Assembly: GCF_030272615.1 (NCBI RefSeq)
Contig: NC_081409.1
Location: 246,637,502 to 246,701,501, forward strand
Source of the DNA: Cryptomeria japonica
Lineage: Eukaryota; Streptophyta; Pinopsida; Cupressales; Cupressaceae
Direction of reading: 5' to 3'
DNA length: 64,000 nt
Shown one piece after another: positions 25,127 to 36,071 of this stretch (its first letter is position 1; each line of letters opens with the position of its first letter). The notes beneath the pieces were generated by a model. That model saw only the letters and a list, made by a program, of their open reading frames with translations, was not told where the DNA came from and searched no databases. The translations under genes and the position numbers were made by a program.

Positions 25127-26064
25127 AGGGGGTCTTTTGTATCTTCTATCTTTTGGCAATGCAACAAAATTTATGTTAGTTTGTATGTGCACTCTAAAAC
25201 TTTGAGCTTAGTTTTAAATCAAATTACAGTCAATTAAAAGAGGCAAATTGCTTTCAAAATTTGTGTTGATTCAAGGTGTTATGTGATGACATTTTCTAGA
25301 GTTTGATTGTGAGTTTTGAGGTGTTATATAAGAGGGATTCAAGCTCAATCTAGCAGACTTTGAGTTGCTAATTGCATTTAGAGTTTTAGATTGGTTTTTA
25401 GATTTGATACTGCAAACTTTGAGTTGCATGTCACGTTTTAAACTATTGTAAGATGCTCAAGCAAAAGGGATAACTCGCAGACTTTGTGTTGCCTTTATTT
25501 TTTATAATTTATAATTTATATTTTAATATTCATAATTATATAATAACTTAATCTTATGACTATTTTTTAGTTATAATTAATTAAAATTATAAATAAGTTT
25601 TGATTGTTTTCACCTTTAATCTTAGTCTTAATCCTAATTTTACTCTTAATTAATTTTGATTTTAAATGAATTTTATTTTTTAAATTAAATAAAAGAAAAT
25701 CAAAGCACTAATTTAAAACATAAAACTAAACTTTAAAAAGAAATAATATATATCCTTCATTTTTATGCTATTCCTTTTTTAGCACATCCACATTTTCTGT
25801 TGTTAACTTTTGTGCCGTGTGAATCAGTCAAAGGACAAATGTATTTGTTTGTGTTTTTTGTGCTTCCCAACATTAGATTAAATGAATAGTGGTGAATAGT
25901 CGACGACATTGTTGACGTACCATATGCAAGTGGTAATAAATAAAAATATATTTTACATTAAACGGTGCTTCACCTTCTGACAGAAGACAACATGAGAGTA
26001 CTACAAAATCTGCAATAAATTGTAAAACTCAAACAGCCTCACTGTACAAACTCAAACAGTCTCA

Positions 26065-26304
26065 CTAAACAATGACGTAATTCTCCTCGGGCGGCCAAAA
26101 CAAATGATTTAAATATTCTGCTACAAAATACCAGTTCGGGAGAGAGCCAATTGGACTCAAATCCGTGTCTCCGGCATGCATATATACGCCCCACCTATAG
26201 CAGTTTGAGTTCCCGTTATTGGTCCACCCGCCATCAGAGGAACATGTAGAGGCAAGCGCGGATGACCCTCATCCGGTTTCACCCAAGCGGGAAGTGCAAG
26301 GCTC
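26065..26304 (-). pseudogene. Unidentified coding fragment abutting the B3 duplication
   Basis: A minus-strand frame of about 79 codons runs from 26304 to TAG 26065-26067, interrupted only by TGA 26269-26271. Without that codon it has no other stop. It is markedly GC-richer than its surroundings and its product is protein-like (CTSRLGETG; NCYRWGVYMHAGDTDLSP; NWYFVAEYLNHLFWPPEEN). It has no early ATG. The right edge coincides with the left edge of the duplicated B3 segment. It may be a terminal exon or the broken 3' end of a gene cut by the duplication. I do not recognise the family. Confidence 0.45.
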
Positions 26305-26353
26305 TACCGACTAATTTAGTTTTGTTACTTGCTTAGAACACATCAATTACATT

Positions 26354-26968
26354 TCATGGAGGAGACTCTATGTCTTCATCTGTTTTAAACTCTTTAGAGC
26401 ATGATGCCTCTGACGAGGAGATTCTCAGTTCGAGGTCGATCTCCTTTCCCTTTTTTGAGTCTTCGCCATACAACATCTCTGAGGATAATGGTCTGGGTTC
26501 AAGTTTCAGCTTCTTGGACTTTTGTGACCCTTCACCATACAGCTTCTTCTCTGGTTTTTTTATCTCTTTTCCACACACTGCATTTGAAGAACCAAGCCTC
26601 AGTTCAAGGTCAATGTCTTGTTCTACTCTTATACATAGTTCATTGGTATCAATTCTTGAATAAAAATGTATGACATCACCTACTTTCAGTTGTCTCCGCT
26701 TTACAAAGTTACTCCACCCACTCTTCAACTCATAACACTTGCTGCTTGTAAAAAACTTAAACTTAAAGCTTTCTTCTGTGTTTGAATGAATGTCCAAACA
26801 TCGCAGCTCATGTTCTGTTCCCTCATGGATATCTTCTCTCTCTTCCCTTGTATACAAGGGCAAAATAAATGCTTGCACATTTCTTCTGCCAATTATTATC
26901 CTGCATAGCTTATCTGTATCACTTTTATACAATTTTTTGGAGAACAGATACTGAATTTGGTTTGCCAT
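26354..26968 (-). CDS. B3-domain transcription factor with EAR-like tail, gene 1
   Basis: A single intact frame of 204 residues. Residues 7-115 form a B3 DNA-binding domain: YLFSKKLYKSDTD at the start, RIIIGRRNVQAFILP, then YELKSGWSNFV and QLKVGDVIHFYSR, the conserved W...L..GD..F core. B3 proteins bind DNA in the nucleus. The tail holds three related units of about 29 residues with EAR-like motifs: DLELRLG (120-126), KLKLEP (153-158) and DLELRI (178-183). LxLxL motifs recruit TOPLESS-type co-repressors, so a repressor role is inferred. The tail is Lys/Glu-rich with a possible nuclear localisation signal (KSKKLKLE). The start is supported by a TATA box about 85 bp upstream and by alignment with gene 2. 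It is short and single-domain, unlike ARF, RAV or ABI3 types, and closest in style to REM-like B3 proteins. There are no introns and no lesions. Confidence 0.88.
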   Translation of the reverse strand: MANQIQYLFSKKLYKSDTDKLCRIIIGRRNVQAFILPLYTREEREDIHEGTEHELRCLDIHSNTEESFKFKFFTSSKCYELKSGWSNFVKRRQLKVGDVIHFYSRIDTNELCIRVEQDIDLELRLGSSNAVCGKEIKKPEKKLYGEGSQKSKKLKLEPRPLSSEMLYGEDSKKGKEIDLELRISSSEASCSKEFKTDEDIESPP

Positions 26969-27050
26969 TCTTTTGAAAATAGTCTGCAGTACTGAGAAGA
27001 ACTTTAGGGTTTAAGCAATTCAGGTCCATAACTGGTAAGACGGATTGTCT

Positions 27051-27060
27051 CTTTATAGTG
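27051..27060 (-). promoter_or_regulatory. TATA box of B3 gene 1
   Basis: On the minus strand CACTATAAAG lies about 85 bp before the ATG at 26968. It is conserved in position in gene 2 as CACTATATAG, within a shared block that includes the following leader. Confidence 0.7.
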
Positions 27061-27139
27061 ATGCTTTCCGAAAAAGCATATGATCTTAATCCTAAAAGTA
27101 TAGTATTGTTTTTTTATATTAAAAAAAGCATAAATCTAC

Positions 27140-27222
27140 TAATTTAGAATATTAACTTTTATATAAAGCATTAATTAGGGTAATTTAGAATATTAACTTT
27201 TATATAAAGCATTAACTTCCTA
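27140..27222. repeat. 41-bp tandem duplication unique to copy A
   Basis: TAATTTAGAATATTAACTTT...AAAGCATTAA occurs twice (from 27140 and 27181). Copy B has one diverged unit at the homologous place, so it arose after the segmental duplication. Confidence 0.9.
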
Positions 27223-27410
27223 ATTTAGTAGAGTTGTAGCTTTATGTTTTCCTACTAGCTTTAAAAAAACCACATTACCTTTGTAATGATACTTTGTAAA
27301 TGAATTAAATTTAACTCACATTATCTTTATATTTCTATTTTAAGTAATATAATATAATAATAATAATTAGTGTTAATAGATTTTTTTTCTTTGGTGAAGA
27401 GTTTAATAGA

Positions 27411-27462
27411 AATATTAAAATATTAAAATATTAAAATATTAAAATATTAAAATATTAAAATA
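27411..27462. repeat. (ATTAAAAT)n microsatellite
   Basis: About six perfect 8-bp units in the upstream region of copy A. Absent from copy B. Confidence 0.95.
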
Positions 27463-28615
27463 TGTTAATAATAATATAATATTGATTACAATATCATAAT
27501 ATAATAATAAATTAATATTTATTATAATATAATAATATAATTATTTTTTAAGTAGAATAATAAACAAATATGATATTTTTTTAAAGATAAGTATACTAGT
27601 ATATAAATTTAATGAAATTCATAATTTTTTATTTTGATATTAAAATATCTTTCTATTAATCATGTTAATTAATAAATACTAATATTTATTTTTATCTCAT
27701 TTTTTTATATTATTTATAATTTATCATTAAATTTATTTTGATTTTAATATATACATTAATAATATGATTATTTTTTTAATATATTTTTTACAAAATTAAC
27801 TTTTATTTGTATAAATGAAAAAACAAAAATTGTTTTCCCTTGAGGAGGACCTTGGGACCTTTTATATTTTCTTTTAGAGACTTAACTTTAAAATAAAATG
27901 ATAATGCTTAAATTATGTTAAATATTAAATGAAGAAAATTATAATTTATTTACAAATCAATTAATTATATTTATTATTATGTATGATATTTTAATTTAAA
28001 ATAATATTAAATATATGTTTTAAGTATTATCACATTATAAAATTATATATTTATAATAATTAATTATATTTTATTATTAGTACTCATAATGAATTTATCT
28101 TCTATTAATGTTTATATCATTTAATATCTTATTTTTGATATATGTGTTTATTTATATTTAAATTTTAATAAATTAAAAATAATATTATTTTAATTTGATT
28201 ATGTATTAACTTAATAAACTCATCAATAGAAAAGTTACTATTAGTCATTATCAATTTTATACTATTTAAGTTTCATATATGTTGGCTTTATGTTTTGTTT
28301 ACTCTATTTTGAATCTTTTATAGCTGTTAACAATATCAAATATTTAAGATTCAAACCAAAGATTCTAATGATGATTATTACATTCAATCACTATTATAAA
28401 CTATAATAAATATAATTATAATATTTTAAATAAAATTTACTTTATATATATAATAATAATAGAAAATATATCTCTCTCTCTTTATATATAACTTTTTTTA
28501 ATTAATTCTTTTAACTTTATGGAGATTAATTTAAAATAATTTCATAGTGTTAATATATTAGATTAAATTAAATACTATATTATGTGATATATATTAATAA
28601 ATATAATTATAATAT

Positions 28616-30226
28616 ATTTTTTTGGTTGGTAATAATGACATTTTATTAATATAAAGTCAAGATTTTGCAAATAGTTGCAATATCCAACATAACAAATTGG
28701 TATTATTTCAAAAATGAACTTTCCTACCATACCACCATCCTGCTAGGTAGACATATGCCCCTGCCATCTATTCATATTTTCACCCACTGATTGTTACATA
28801 TTCACAAATATACATATAAACTACCTTCAAACTTAAAAACCTAAATGCCTATACATTTAGTACTATTCCAAGCAAATTTACAAAAATGGACCAAAAAAAC
28901 AACCTATAGAGGACTACTAAGAAACATTATTCTCAAGTACCCCCATTAGACCGTTCACCCAATAGTCTTCCAGTGAAAAATAACAACCCGCCGACATCAT
29001 CATCTCCACAACCTCCGGCCCTTCCACTCCTGACACTCGCTTACTAGACCTTTTTCTTGCTGACCTTCTCCAATTCTTTTGCTCGTAGAAATTGCACTTG
29101 CAACTTCCACCTGACTGTTGCCTCAGCCTACCTTATGTCTCTACTCTCCCCAATTTGCCACCTAATGAAGGGCATTAATAAGCGGACTTCATCCTTCAAG
29201 ACGATTTCTTCTCCTCATCTCTGATGTCGAAATCAATGCCTGAAATAGCCCTTGAAAGCACATATTGGAGGCCATAAAGCCAATCATCACCTACACAAGC
29301 CTTCATTACCCACTCAATTTCCTCATTTCAGGCTACCTCCAATCCCGATGCCACAACCATGGCAATAATATCAAGATTTGTTCTATACCTATGCCCTGTC
29401 TTCAGAAAGACCTTCCCCAAAATCGTTTTCAAGGCCTACACAAATGCGTTCTCTTCATATTTAAAGAATAACCTAAGTATTTTTTTATAAATATTCCCTA
29501 AAAACAGTAACTGCTACTTTGGCGTATAGAGAGTGTAAGTTGATTCCATATTGCATTCCCGAATACCACCCATCTCTCATAGAATCTACACGCATTCATC
29601 TCTAGGTATCAATTGATTCCTTTAAATCCTCAACACAACACCACACAACGTTGCCTTGCATTGGTTGCATCTTCAAACAACGGTGTAAGATCACTCCTAA
29701 GGATTGGGAGCAAGATCTCGAAAATCCTCAATAACGCATTCCCCTATCTCATCATTAAATGAGGTTGCCCATTTGGAAATATTATCTGCCACCTCATTCC
29801 CCAATCATACAACATGCATAATTTGGAAATCTTCAAGGTAGAAACAATTTGTTTGGTAATAAAGATATATTTGTTCAAATGGCAATGTGTACTAAGATCG
29901 CCATTTTTAATAGCATTATTTATAATTAGAGAGTCTCCTTCAAGCTGGAGTTTTGACAATTCCAATTTCTTTCCCGTTCAGAGCGCCTGAATAGTTGTCT
30001 AGGCTTCAACTTCATTGTTCATTCCATCTAGTAGTTTACATACACCAAAAGCCAATATATTGCCCTTCCAATCCTGAGCCACCCAACCAACACCCGATGA
30101 GCCTGGATTGCCTTTCAATGCACCATCAAAATTTATTTTGTAGTAGCCTTTCGACTGTCTAGGCCACTCCACTATCCTTTCCTTCGCATGTCTCGTATGA
30201 ACCCAAGTAGGCCCATTAACAGGCTG
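28616..30226 (-). mobile_element. 5'-truncated RNase H-bearing LINE in copy A
   Basis: A 1.6-kb insertion relative to copy B. Flanks carry an imperfect direct repeat of about 17 bp, AAATATAATTATAATAT at 28599-28615 and AAATATAATTGTATTAT at 30227-30243. The left end on the minus strand finishes in a short A run. Only the RNase H domain and a long 3' untranslated region remain, so it is 5'-truncated. This copy inserted after the B3 segment duplicated. Confidence 0.82.
29705..30200 (-). pseudogene. LINE C-terminal RNase H domain (RVT_3-like), broken
   Basis: Reading leftward: GYYKINFDGALKGNPGSSG (about 30150-30095) has the first catalytic Asp and the KGNPG turn. Then comes VGWVAQDWKGNILAF, a TAG near 30000, a frame change, LQLEGDSLIINNAIKNG (from 29960), and after another frame change NEVADNISKWATSFN (about 29800-29755). 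This is the plant-type RNase H found at the C-terminus of some LINEs, where it would remove the RNA strand after reverse transcription. At least one stop and two frameshifts make it nonfunctional. Confidence 0.82.
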
Positions 30227-30420
30227 AAATATAATTGTATTATTAATTATATAGAAATAAATAGATAATTAAATAATAAATAAATATAATATTGAATTAT
30301 ATTGAAGATGATTGTTACACACTATTATAAAATATAATAAGTAAAATAAATATAATTATTATATTATTTAAAAATAAATTTACATAGAATATAATATATA
30401 ATAATAATTGTATACATACA

Positions 30421-30465
30421 TATGTGCATACACATACACATACACAGACACATACACATACACAC
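30421..30465. repeat. CA/TACACA-rich simple repeat
   Basis: Alternating CACATA/CACACA units immediately left of the gypsy LTR. The element probably inserted at the edge of this microsatellite. Confidence 0.9.
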
Positions 30466-31616
30466 TGTACACACCTAAAAATGGCCTGAAGATTATTAAT
30501 CGAATAAGCAATTATTTAATTAATCCCCCTTCGTAATTTAATTGAATTCATTAGCAATTTGATTAAATTCTCACATTCATCTACTTATTAATAAATCTAA
30601 AGATTTATTTAATAGGTTCATTTAAATAGTCCCCTTTGATTAATTAATTCAAATTAATTAATCCCTCCCCCCATTTAATTCATTTCTTCTAATCCCCTAA
30701 TTAATTAAACCAAATCAATTTATGAGTTGTTGAAAATTAATTAGCTTTTTCCTATTATTTAAATTTTTAAATTCAAATTACCCACATGTCTCCTAACTTC
30801 TAACCACCTAACCTAACCATCCCTCTAACCTAACCCATTTCACCTAACCTTGGATTTAACTAACCCTATCCTCTCTTGCACATCCTAACCTCCTATGGTG
30901 TGGATATTCTCCCCTTGAGACACATGGCACTTTGGCCACATGTCTCATCTCTTGGACACTTGCCCTACTATGAGCAAGGCTCCTTGACACTTGTCACCAC
31001 AGAGATGACAAATGTACCTCCCTCCAACGTCTTCTCCAACCTCCTCCAATTTCACCCTTGATATCTTCAGACTCAATCTTGACTGTTGATTCCTGCCACC
31101 TCACCCCTAGCCTTGGAAATCCTATAAATATCCCCCATTTTGGAGCACAAAGGATCCATCTCATTTTCATCTTAGGCATTGTTACTATAGGCATATCCAT
31201 TTGAGAATTGTTATTATAGGCAATTACATCTTAGATCTAGTTTAATTTGATCATTTTCTAGCATAATTGTTGAATCATGTAGCTTAATCAATCTCTTTTC
31301 TAGCTTAATTGCATCATCATCATAGCTTAATCATGCATATCATTAGCTTAATTAGACTCTTTGATCAATCTAGCATAATCAATCTCATCTAGCTTGTATA
31401 TCATCATCATTTCAAATCCTCCGTCTAGGTGTAGCCAAGTCATTGGGATTGCTTATCCAGATCTGAGAGCAAATCCACACTCGCATCTCTTAGGAGGCAA
31501 TAGGTCACTTTGTCATGGTTTATCTTCCATTTTCTTTTAATTTTCTAGCCATGCTTCTAATGATCTATTGAGTGTTTGTGTTGTAGCTGCAACTACCATA
31601 CTTCACAGGCACGACA
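30466..31616 (+). repeat. 5' LTR of the OTA gypsy element (1151 bp)
   Basis: Starts TGTACACACCTAAAAATGG and ends CACGACA, followed directly by the primer-site region. A second member of the family (35044-36071) shares both ends and much of the body, which fixes the boundaries. Confidence 0.88.
31121..31130 (+). promoter_or_regulatory. TATA box of the OTA gypsy LTR
   Basis: CCTATAAATA, conserved in the second LTR at 35648-35658 as CCTATAAATAG, each in the same context after CCTTGG.AAT. Confidence 0.72.
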
Positions 31617-31638
31617 TTTTGGCGCCCACCGTGGGGCC
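31617..31638 (+). other. Primer-binding region of the OTA gypsy element
   Basis: TTTTGGCGCCCACCGTGGGG follows the LTR directly. Plant Ty3/gypsy elements of the Tat type commonly have this phrase at the primer-binding site. The cognate tRNA is not assigned here. Confidence 0.75.
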
Positions 31639-33804
31639 GAAAATCTCATTTTTGGCCTCTTAGCATCATCAAATTTTCAATCTTACAAGTTTCTGGCCGA
31701 GTCTGATTCAGAATCTCCTACGAGTACCTTTCAGTATCATACGAGTTTCTTTGTGTACTCATACAGGTATGTGAGAATACTCGTACGAGCAAGTGAGAAT
31801 ACTCGTACGAATTTCTGCTTCTGTGTTTTCAAAATAGATTACATTTTAGGGTTTTCATGCTTCAATTTGGCTATTACTAATGCTAACCCTGGTCTGTTTG
31901 TGAATTTTCTAGCAGCCTAACTGGTTTTTGCAGGATGATTGTCAAAGATTATGCTTGTCAAAGCTTCATTTCATCAAAACAACATGACTACTAACGTATC
32001 TGTTTTGCAGGTTGCCTAAGGAGAACTCAACCAAACTTTGTGTCTTCTTTAAGTTTTCTAGGCACACTTATTTTGCTAATGGTAAATGAACATCTTGTTT
32101 TCTATGTTTGAGAAGTTGTCTAAAAGGTAGGAGAGTATGATCTTGTCCATTTGGACAATCAGAAATCCCGACCCTTGAAGCGCTTCTATGTTTGAGATTT
32201 GATTACCTTTTGCGGGTCTGTCACAGTGGGAAAAAGTAATCACCCTGTGACAACGACCCAAGTGAGTATAGCTAGACCTAAGCTTTCCAACTCACTTTAA
32301 AAAATAGGCCTCTCGAGATTAAAGTCTCGGAGGATGGGATTATTTGAGTTTTCTCTTTTGAGATCTCTCATATCATACATTTAGTAGGGCCTCACAGTCT
32401 CAATCATGCTTGCATGACTACTTCTTGATTCGTTACCTTGTTGGACTATAGGCCTCAATCGCGCTTGCGCGACAACAAGGGGTAATTTCAAATAGAAGCC
32501 CTTACTAAGAACCCTAAGATAGAAGCTACCCGATTCACCTCCGAAAGGATGATAATCTTTGTGCAAGAGAGATAGTAACTCTCCCAAAACACTTGCCATA
32601 TCGTGCCCCCATTAGCATTTGGAGTCGGATAATACGACGTTGAGAATCCATTGCGTGAGACTCAGCAGCCATATTCCGATTAGCTATTGGGTGTGTACCT
32701 AATTTTGCAAGCAAAGGTTTTCTTTCTCAGCCAACTTCCTTAGTATTTAGCATGTTGTGCTTGAGGTCACTTATCATATCATGTATTTGTTGTGTCTTCA
32801 TCCTTGAAACATAAAATCATACATCTAAAAAACTGGAAAACAGAAGCAAAACATCAAACTTCAGTGATCAAAAATTTGTTCAAACAAAATTTTTGTCTCT
32901 GTTATGTCATAAGTCATACAAGCTTTCTAGTTTGTCGTACGAGAAATCTGGTTTATCGTCTGGTTCGGTGAGAATTGTCATACGAGTTAGTTTAACAGAG
33001 GATTTTGTGTTATCTTTTGCCGTTTGGTTCTGTTAGAAAGCTCGTACGAGTTTATGCCTTTGTCGTGCGAGATTTCTAGTTTGTCGTATGGGCCTATCTA
33101 AATTGTCATCTCGGGCTATCTAAATTGTCATACGAATTTCTATCTTTGTCAGTCCAGAGCTATCTTCTTGCATGTCTTTTTCAGATCTATCATATTTGCT
33201 TGGTCAATTTACAGTGAGCATAAACACCTGATATTTGTCATTCTGTGCTTAGATTATCTTCTTAGTTCGCTTGGTCAAGTTATCATTTGTCAAATTGGAT
33301 TCTAGAAATAGACACCTCAAAATTTTCAAGTATTCGCCTTCAACAATTTCAAGATCTAAACATCTCAAAGTGCATTATCACCCTCTTTGATAAATTGATC
33401 ACACAAATATAGTTTCTCATCAGGATCTATTATCCTCTATCACGAAACTACAACATTTGGTCAAGATAACCTTGTCTGACATCGTAGGATATATCATTCC
33501 TATTGGACTTGGTTTTATCAAAATTATCATCATTGCACTCCAAAACTGAAGATCGAAAAACTTGCAAACTTTTAAACACTTGAAGCATCTTTTCATGTCA
33601 TATCACTCTATCATATCTACATTGACAGTTGATCACTTATTGAAACAACTTTTAGACAATCGAATCCTTGCACAATATCCAACACATGTGTATGCCCGTT
33701 TTAACTAGAGCGCAGAGACAGAAGATCGCAGAAACGGAAATCGAAACATTGGAAATAACTGAAGATTATAGAAACATGAAACCCAAAAATGAAATACAAG
33801 AATA
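31639..33804 (+). other. Leader with repeated TCGTACGA-type motifs
   Basis: About 2.2 kb between the primer site and gag without a recognisable protein. It contains about eleven variants of YCRTACGAG, four of them the exact palindrome TCGTACGA (31791, 31803, 32935, 33042), in two clusters (31715-31810 and 32920-33140). Open frames here are short and show no domain. Confidence 0.6.
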
Positions 33805-35043
33805 ATGGAAATAATAGAACAACATCTCCGAGAAATCAAACAAGATCCTAAATTCGACAAATTTATGGCGAAAATATTGGAGAGAGAAAAAGAAAAATAC
33901 TTCCTAATGTTAGCTAAATCTTATGCTACACTCCCCCAAGATTTTGATGTGAGCAAATTAGCACAAGAGAGAAGTGACTCTTCCCCTGATAACGAATGGC
34001 ATGAGGATATTTTTGGTCTCAAAATTAATGACACATCAATTTCTGATAACACAAGAACTAATGAGGAAACTTCCATTCCCAAAAAGGATGACGTAGAAAT
34101 TCTCAACCATGTCAAATCTAATGAGGACACAAGAAAGAGTCGAGATGATACAAGAAGAGATCAAGATCATACTAGAACACACACTCATGGTTATACAAGG
34201 ACAAATCATGTTGATAATCCTATCACAGCTCTTACACAACAAATACAAATGCAACAAACACAAATTCAAGATATGCAGAGAGGAACTGTTAGAAGATACT
34301 TGCTCCAAGAAATCTGTCCTTACCCATTCAACAAAAATCTAAACATGATTCCATTTCCTACAGGTTGTGAAACTCCTCGATACGATAAATATAATGGAAG
34401 CACTGATCCCCAGGATCATATATGAGAATTTTGCACGATGAGTATGGAGTTTACACATGAGGATACCTACTTGATGAGATTATTCCCAAAGAGCTTAAGT
34501 GGACTAGCTATGGAATGGTTCTCCAAACTTCCGCCTGGAATTAGATCATTCGTAGAATTGGTGGATATGTTTGTTTCATAATACTCTTACAACATCCAAC
34601 ATGAGGTAACAATGCTCGATTTATGTAATACTAAATAAAAGAGTGGAGAACCTTTCATGACATTTCTACAGAGATGGAGACGGTTAGCTTCACGATATCC
34701 TCGAACGATGTCGGAATACGAGAAAATAGACATATTCATTGACAACCTAAATGGACAAATGAGCTATCATCTCAAAATGCAATGCCATCAAAATTTTAAA
34801 AATATGATTGATAATGGTATCAAAATGGAAGAAGCTATGGTAAAGAAGGGTGAGTTGAAGCTATACAAAGACGGTGTTAATCCTCCTAATGGCAATGGTA
34901 GAAACAATAACAATGATAAGCCTAAATTTTGGAATAAAAATCAAAATGTTGTCAACGATGGAATAGTGGATAACAACAATGTAAAACCGAAACAACCAAT
35001 TTTCAATTTATCCACTCACTCAGCAGCAACTCAACAAAACAAC
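33805..35043 (+). pseudogene. OTA gypsy gag, N-terminal part
   Basis: One frame from ATG 33805 to the LTR insertion at 35043. It has an N-terminal charged region, a Gln-rich coiled segment (QQIQMQQTQIQDMQ), then the retrotransposon gag core (MRLFPKSLSGLAMEWFSKLP; FMTFLQRWRRLASRYP). In-frame stops are TGA 34423-34425, TAA 34579-34581 and TAA 34636-34638. Each is one C-to-T change from Arg (CGA) or Gln (CAA), and no frameshift occurs. The product would assemble the virus-like particle. The remaining gag continues after the LTR at 36072. Confidence 0.88.
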
Positions 35044-36071
35044 TGTATACACCTAAAAATGGTCTGAAGATAATTAATTGAATAAAGCAATTATCTCAAT
35101 TAATCTCCCTCCCCAATTTAATTGAATTCATGAAACAATTTGATTAAATCATCCATATTCATCTACTTATTAATAAATCTAAGGATTTATTAAATAAGTT
35201 CATCTCAATAATCCTCCTTGATTAATTAATTCAAATTAATTGATCTTCTCCATCAAAATCATTTCTTCCAACTCCTAATTAATTAAAACAACTCAAATTC
35301 ATGAGTTGTTGAAACTAATTAGCCATTTTCCTATTAAATGAACTTCTAAATTCAAAACCATCCTCCTAACATTTAACCACCATGTCCCCTTTTCATGGAC
35401 ACTTTGCCATCTCATGAGCAAAGCCTCTTGACACTTGCCACCAAGTGTTCCCTTCCAACCAACCCCTTTTTCTACCTACCCCCATGTCCCCTTTCATCCA
35501 ACATCTTCTAGAACCTTTGTGACACTTGTCACTAAGTGTTCCCTTTAATCCAACTCCCTTTGCCAACCTCTTCCAATTTAACCATTGATATCTTCACATC
35601 AATCTTGACCGTTGAATCCTGCCACATCACCCCTAGCCTTGGGAAATCCTATAAATAGACCTCATTTTGAGCAATATGGATCCCATCTCATTCATAGCTT
35701 AAGCATTTTTACTATAGGCATCTAGCTTATAGTTTATCAGTTTTAGCAATGTTATCATGCTCATTTCAGCTTAACTCTTAGCTTAATCATGCTAGGATAA
35801 TCATGAATTCATATAGCTTAATCATGCTATCATGCTAGATCATGCATCTTAATCATTCAAATCCTCCATCTAAGTGTAGTCAAGTCACTGGAATTTGCAT
35901 ACTAAGATCTGAGAGAAAAATCCACACTCGCATTTACTAGGAGGCAATAAGTCAATTAGCTATGGTTTTACGTTTCATTGATTTAATCTACTAACCATGC
36001 TTGCAATGATTTATTGAGTGTTTTGTGTTGCAGGAATAGGTATAACAGGTACACCACACAAATACACGACA
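35044..36071 (+). repeat. Second LTR of the same gypsy family, inside gag
   Basis: Starts TGTATACACCTAAAAATGG and ends ACACGACA, 1028 bp, same orientation as the 5' LTR and clearly the same family. No primer site follows; gag coding resumes at once, so it behaves as a solo LTR. The flanking 5-mers (ACAAC before, TTAAG after) do not match, so a normal target duplication is not visible. Confidence 0.82.
35648..35658 (+). promoter_or_regulatory. TATA box of the solo LTR
   Basis: CCTATAAATAG, same position and context as in the 5' LTR at 31121. Confidence 0.65.

Larger units (their letters stand above)
22835..26060. other. LTR-like noncoding region rich in ACTTGYAA words
   Basis: No coding sequence. 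The stretch 22957-25030 is packed with TTGCAAGT/TTACAAGT and their reverse complements, and with phrases such as CCCAAAACCCGAAAT. A TATA-like site (25111-25126) is followed by three spaced copies of GCARACTTTGAGTTGC-like sequence (about 25350, 25409, 25470). This layout resembles an LTR (U3, TATA, R-U5) whose ends I could not define. 25500-26060 is AT-rich. Confidence 0.4.
26299..30411 (-). repeat. Segmental duplication, copy A (B3 gene 1)
   Basis: Starting at GGCTCTACCGACTAATTTAG the sequence matches copy B (from 51479). The match covers the 3' flank, the B3 gene, the promoter and about 1.5 kb of AT-rich upstream DNA, to at least 30411. Copy A is interrupted by a LINE fragment (28616-30226) that copy B lacks. 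Copy A also has a 41-bp tandem duplication (27140-27222). Left flanks differ, so the breakpoint lies near 26299. Orientation is the same in both copies, offset about 25.2 kb. Confidence 0.9.

Noticed and set aside
26370-26673. Two overlapping plus-strand frames of about 90-97 codons
   Set aside because: Antisense shadows of the B3 gene tail; the equivalent shadows recur at 51549-51939 in the paralogue.
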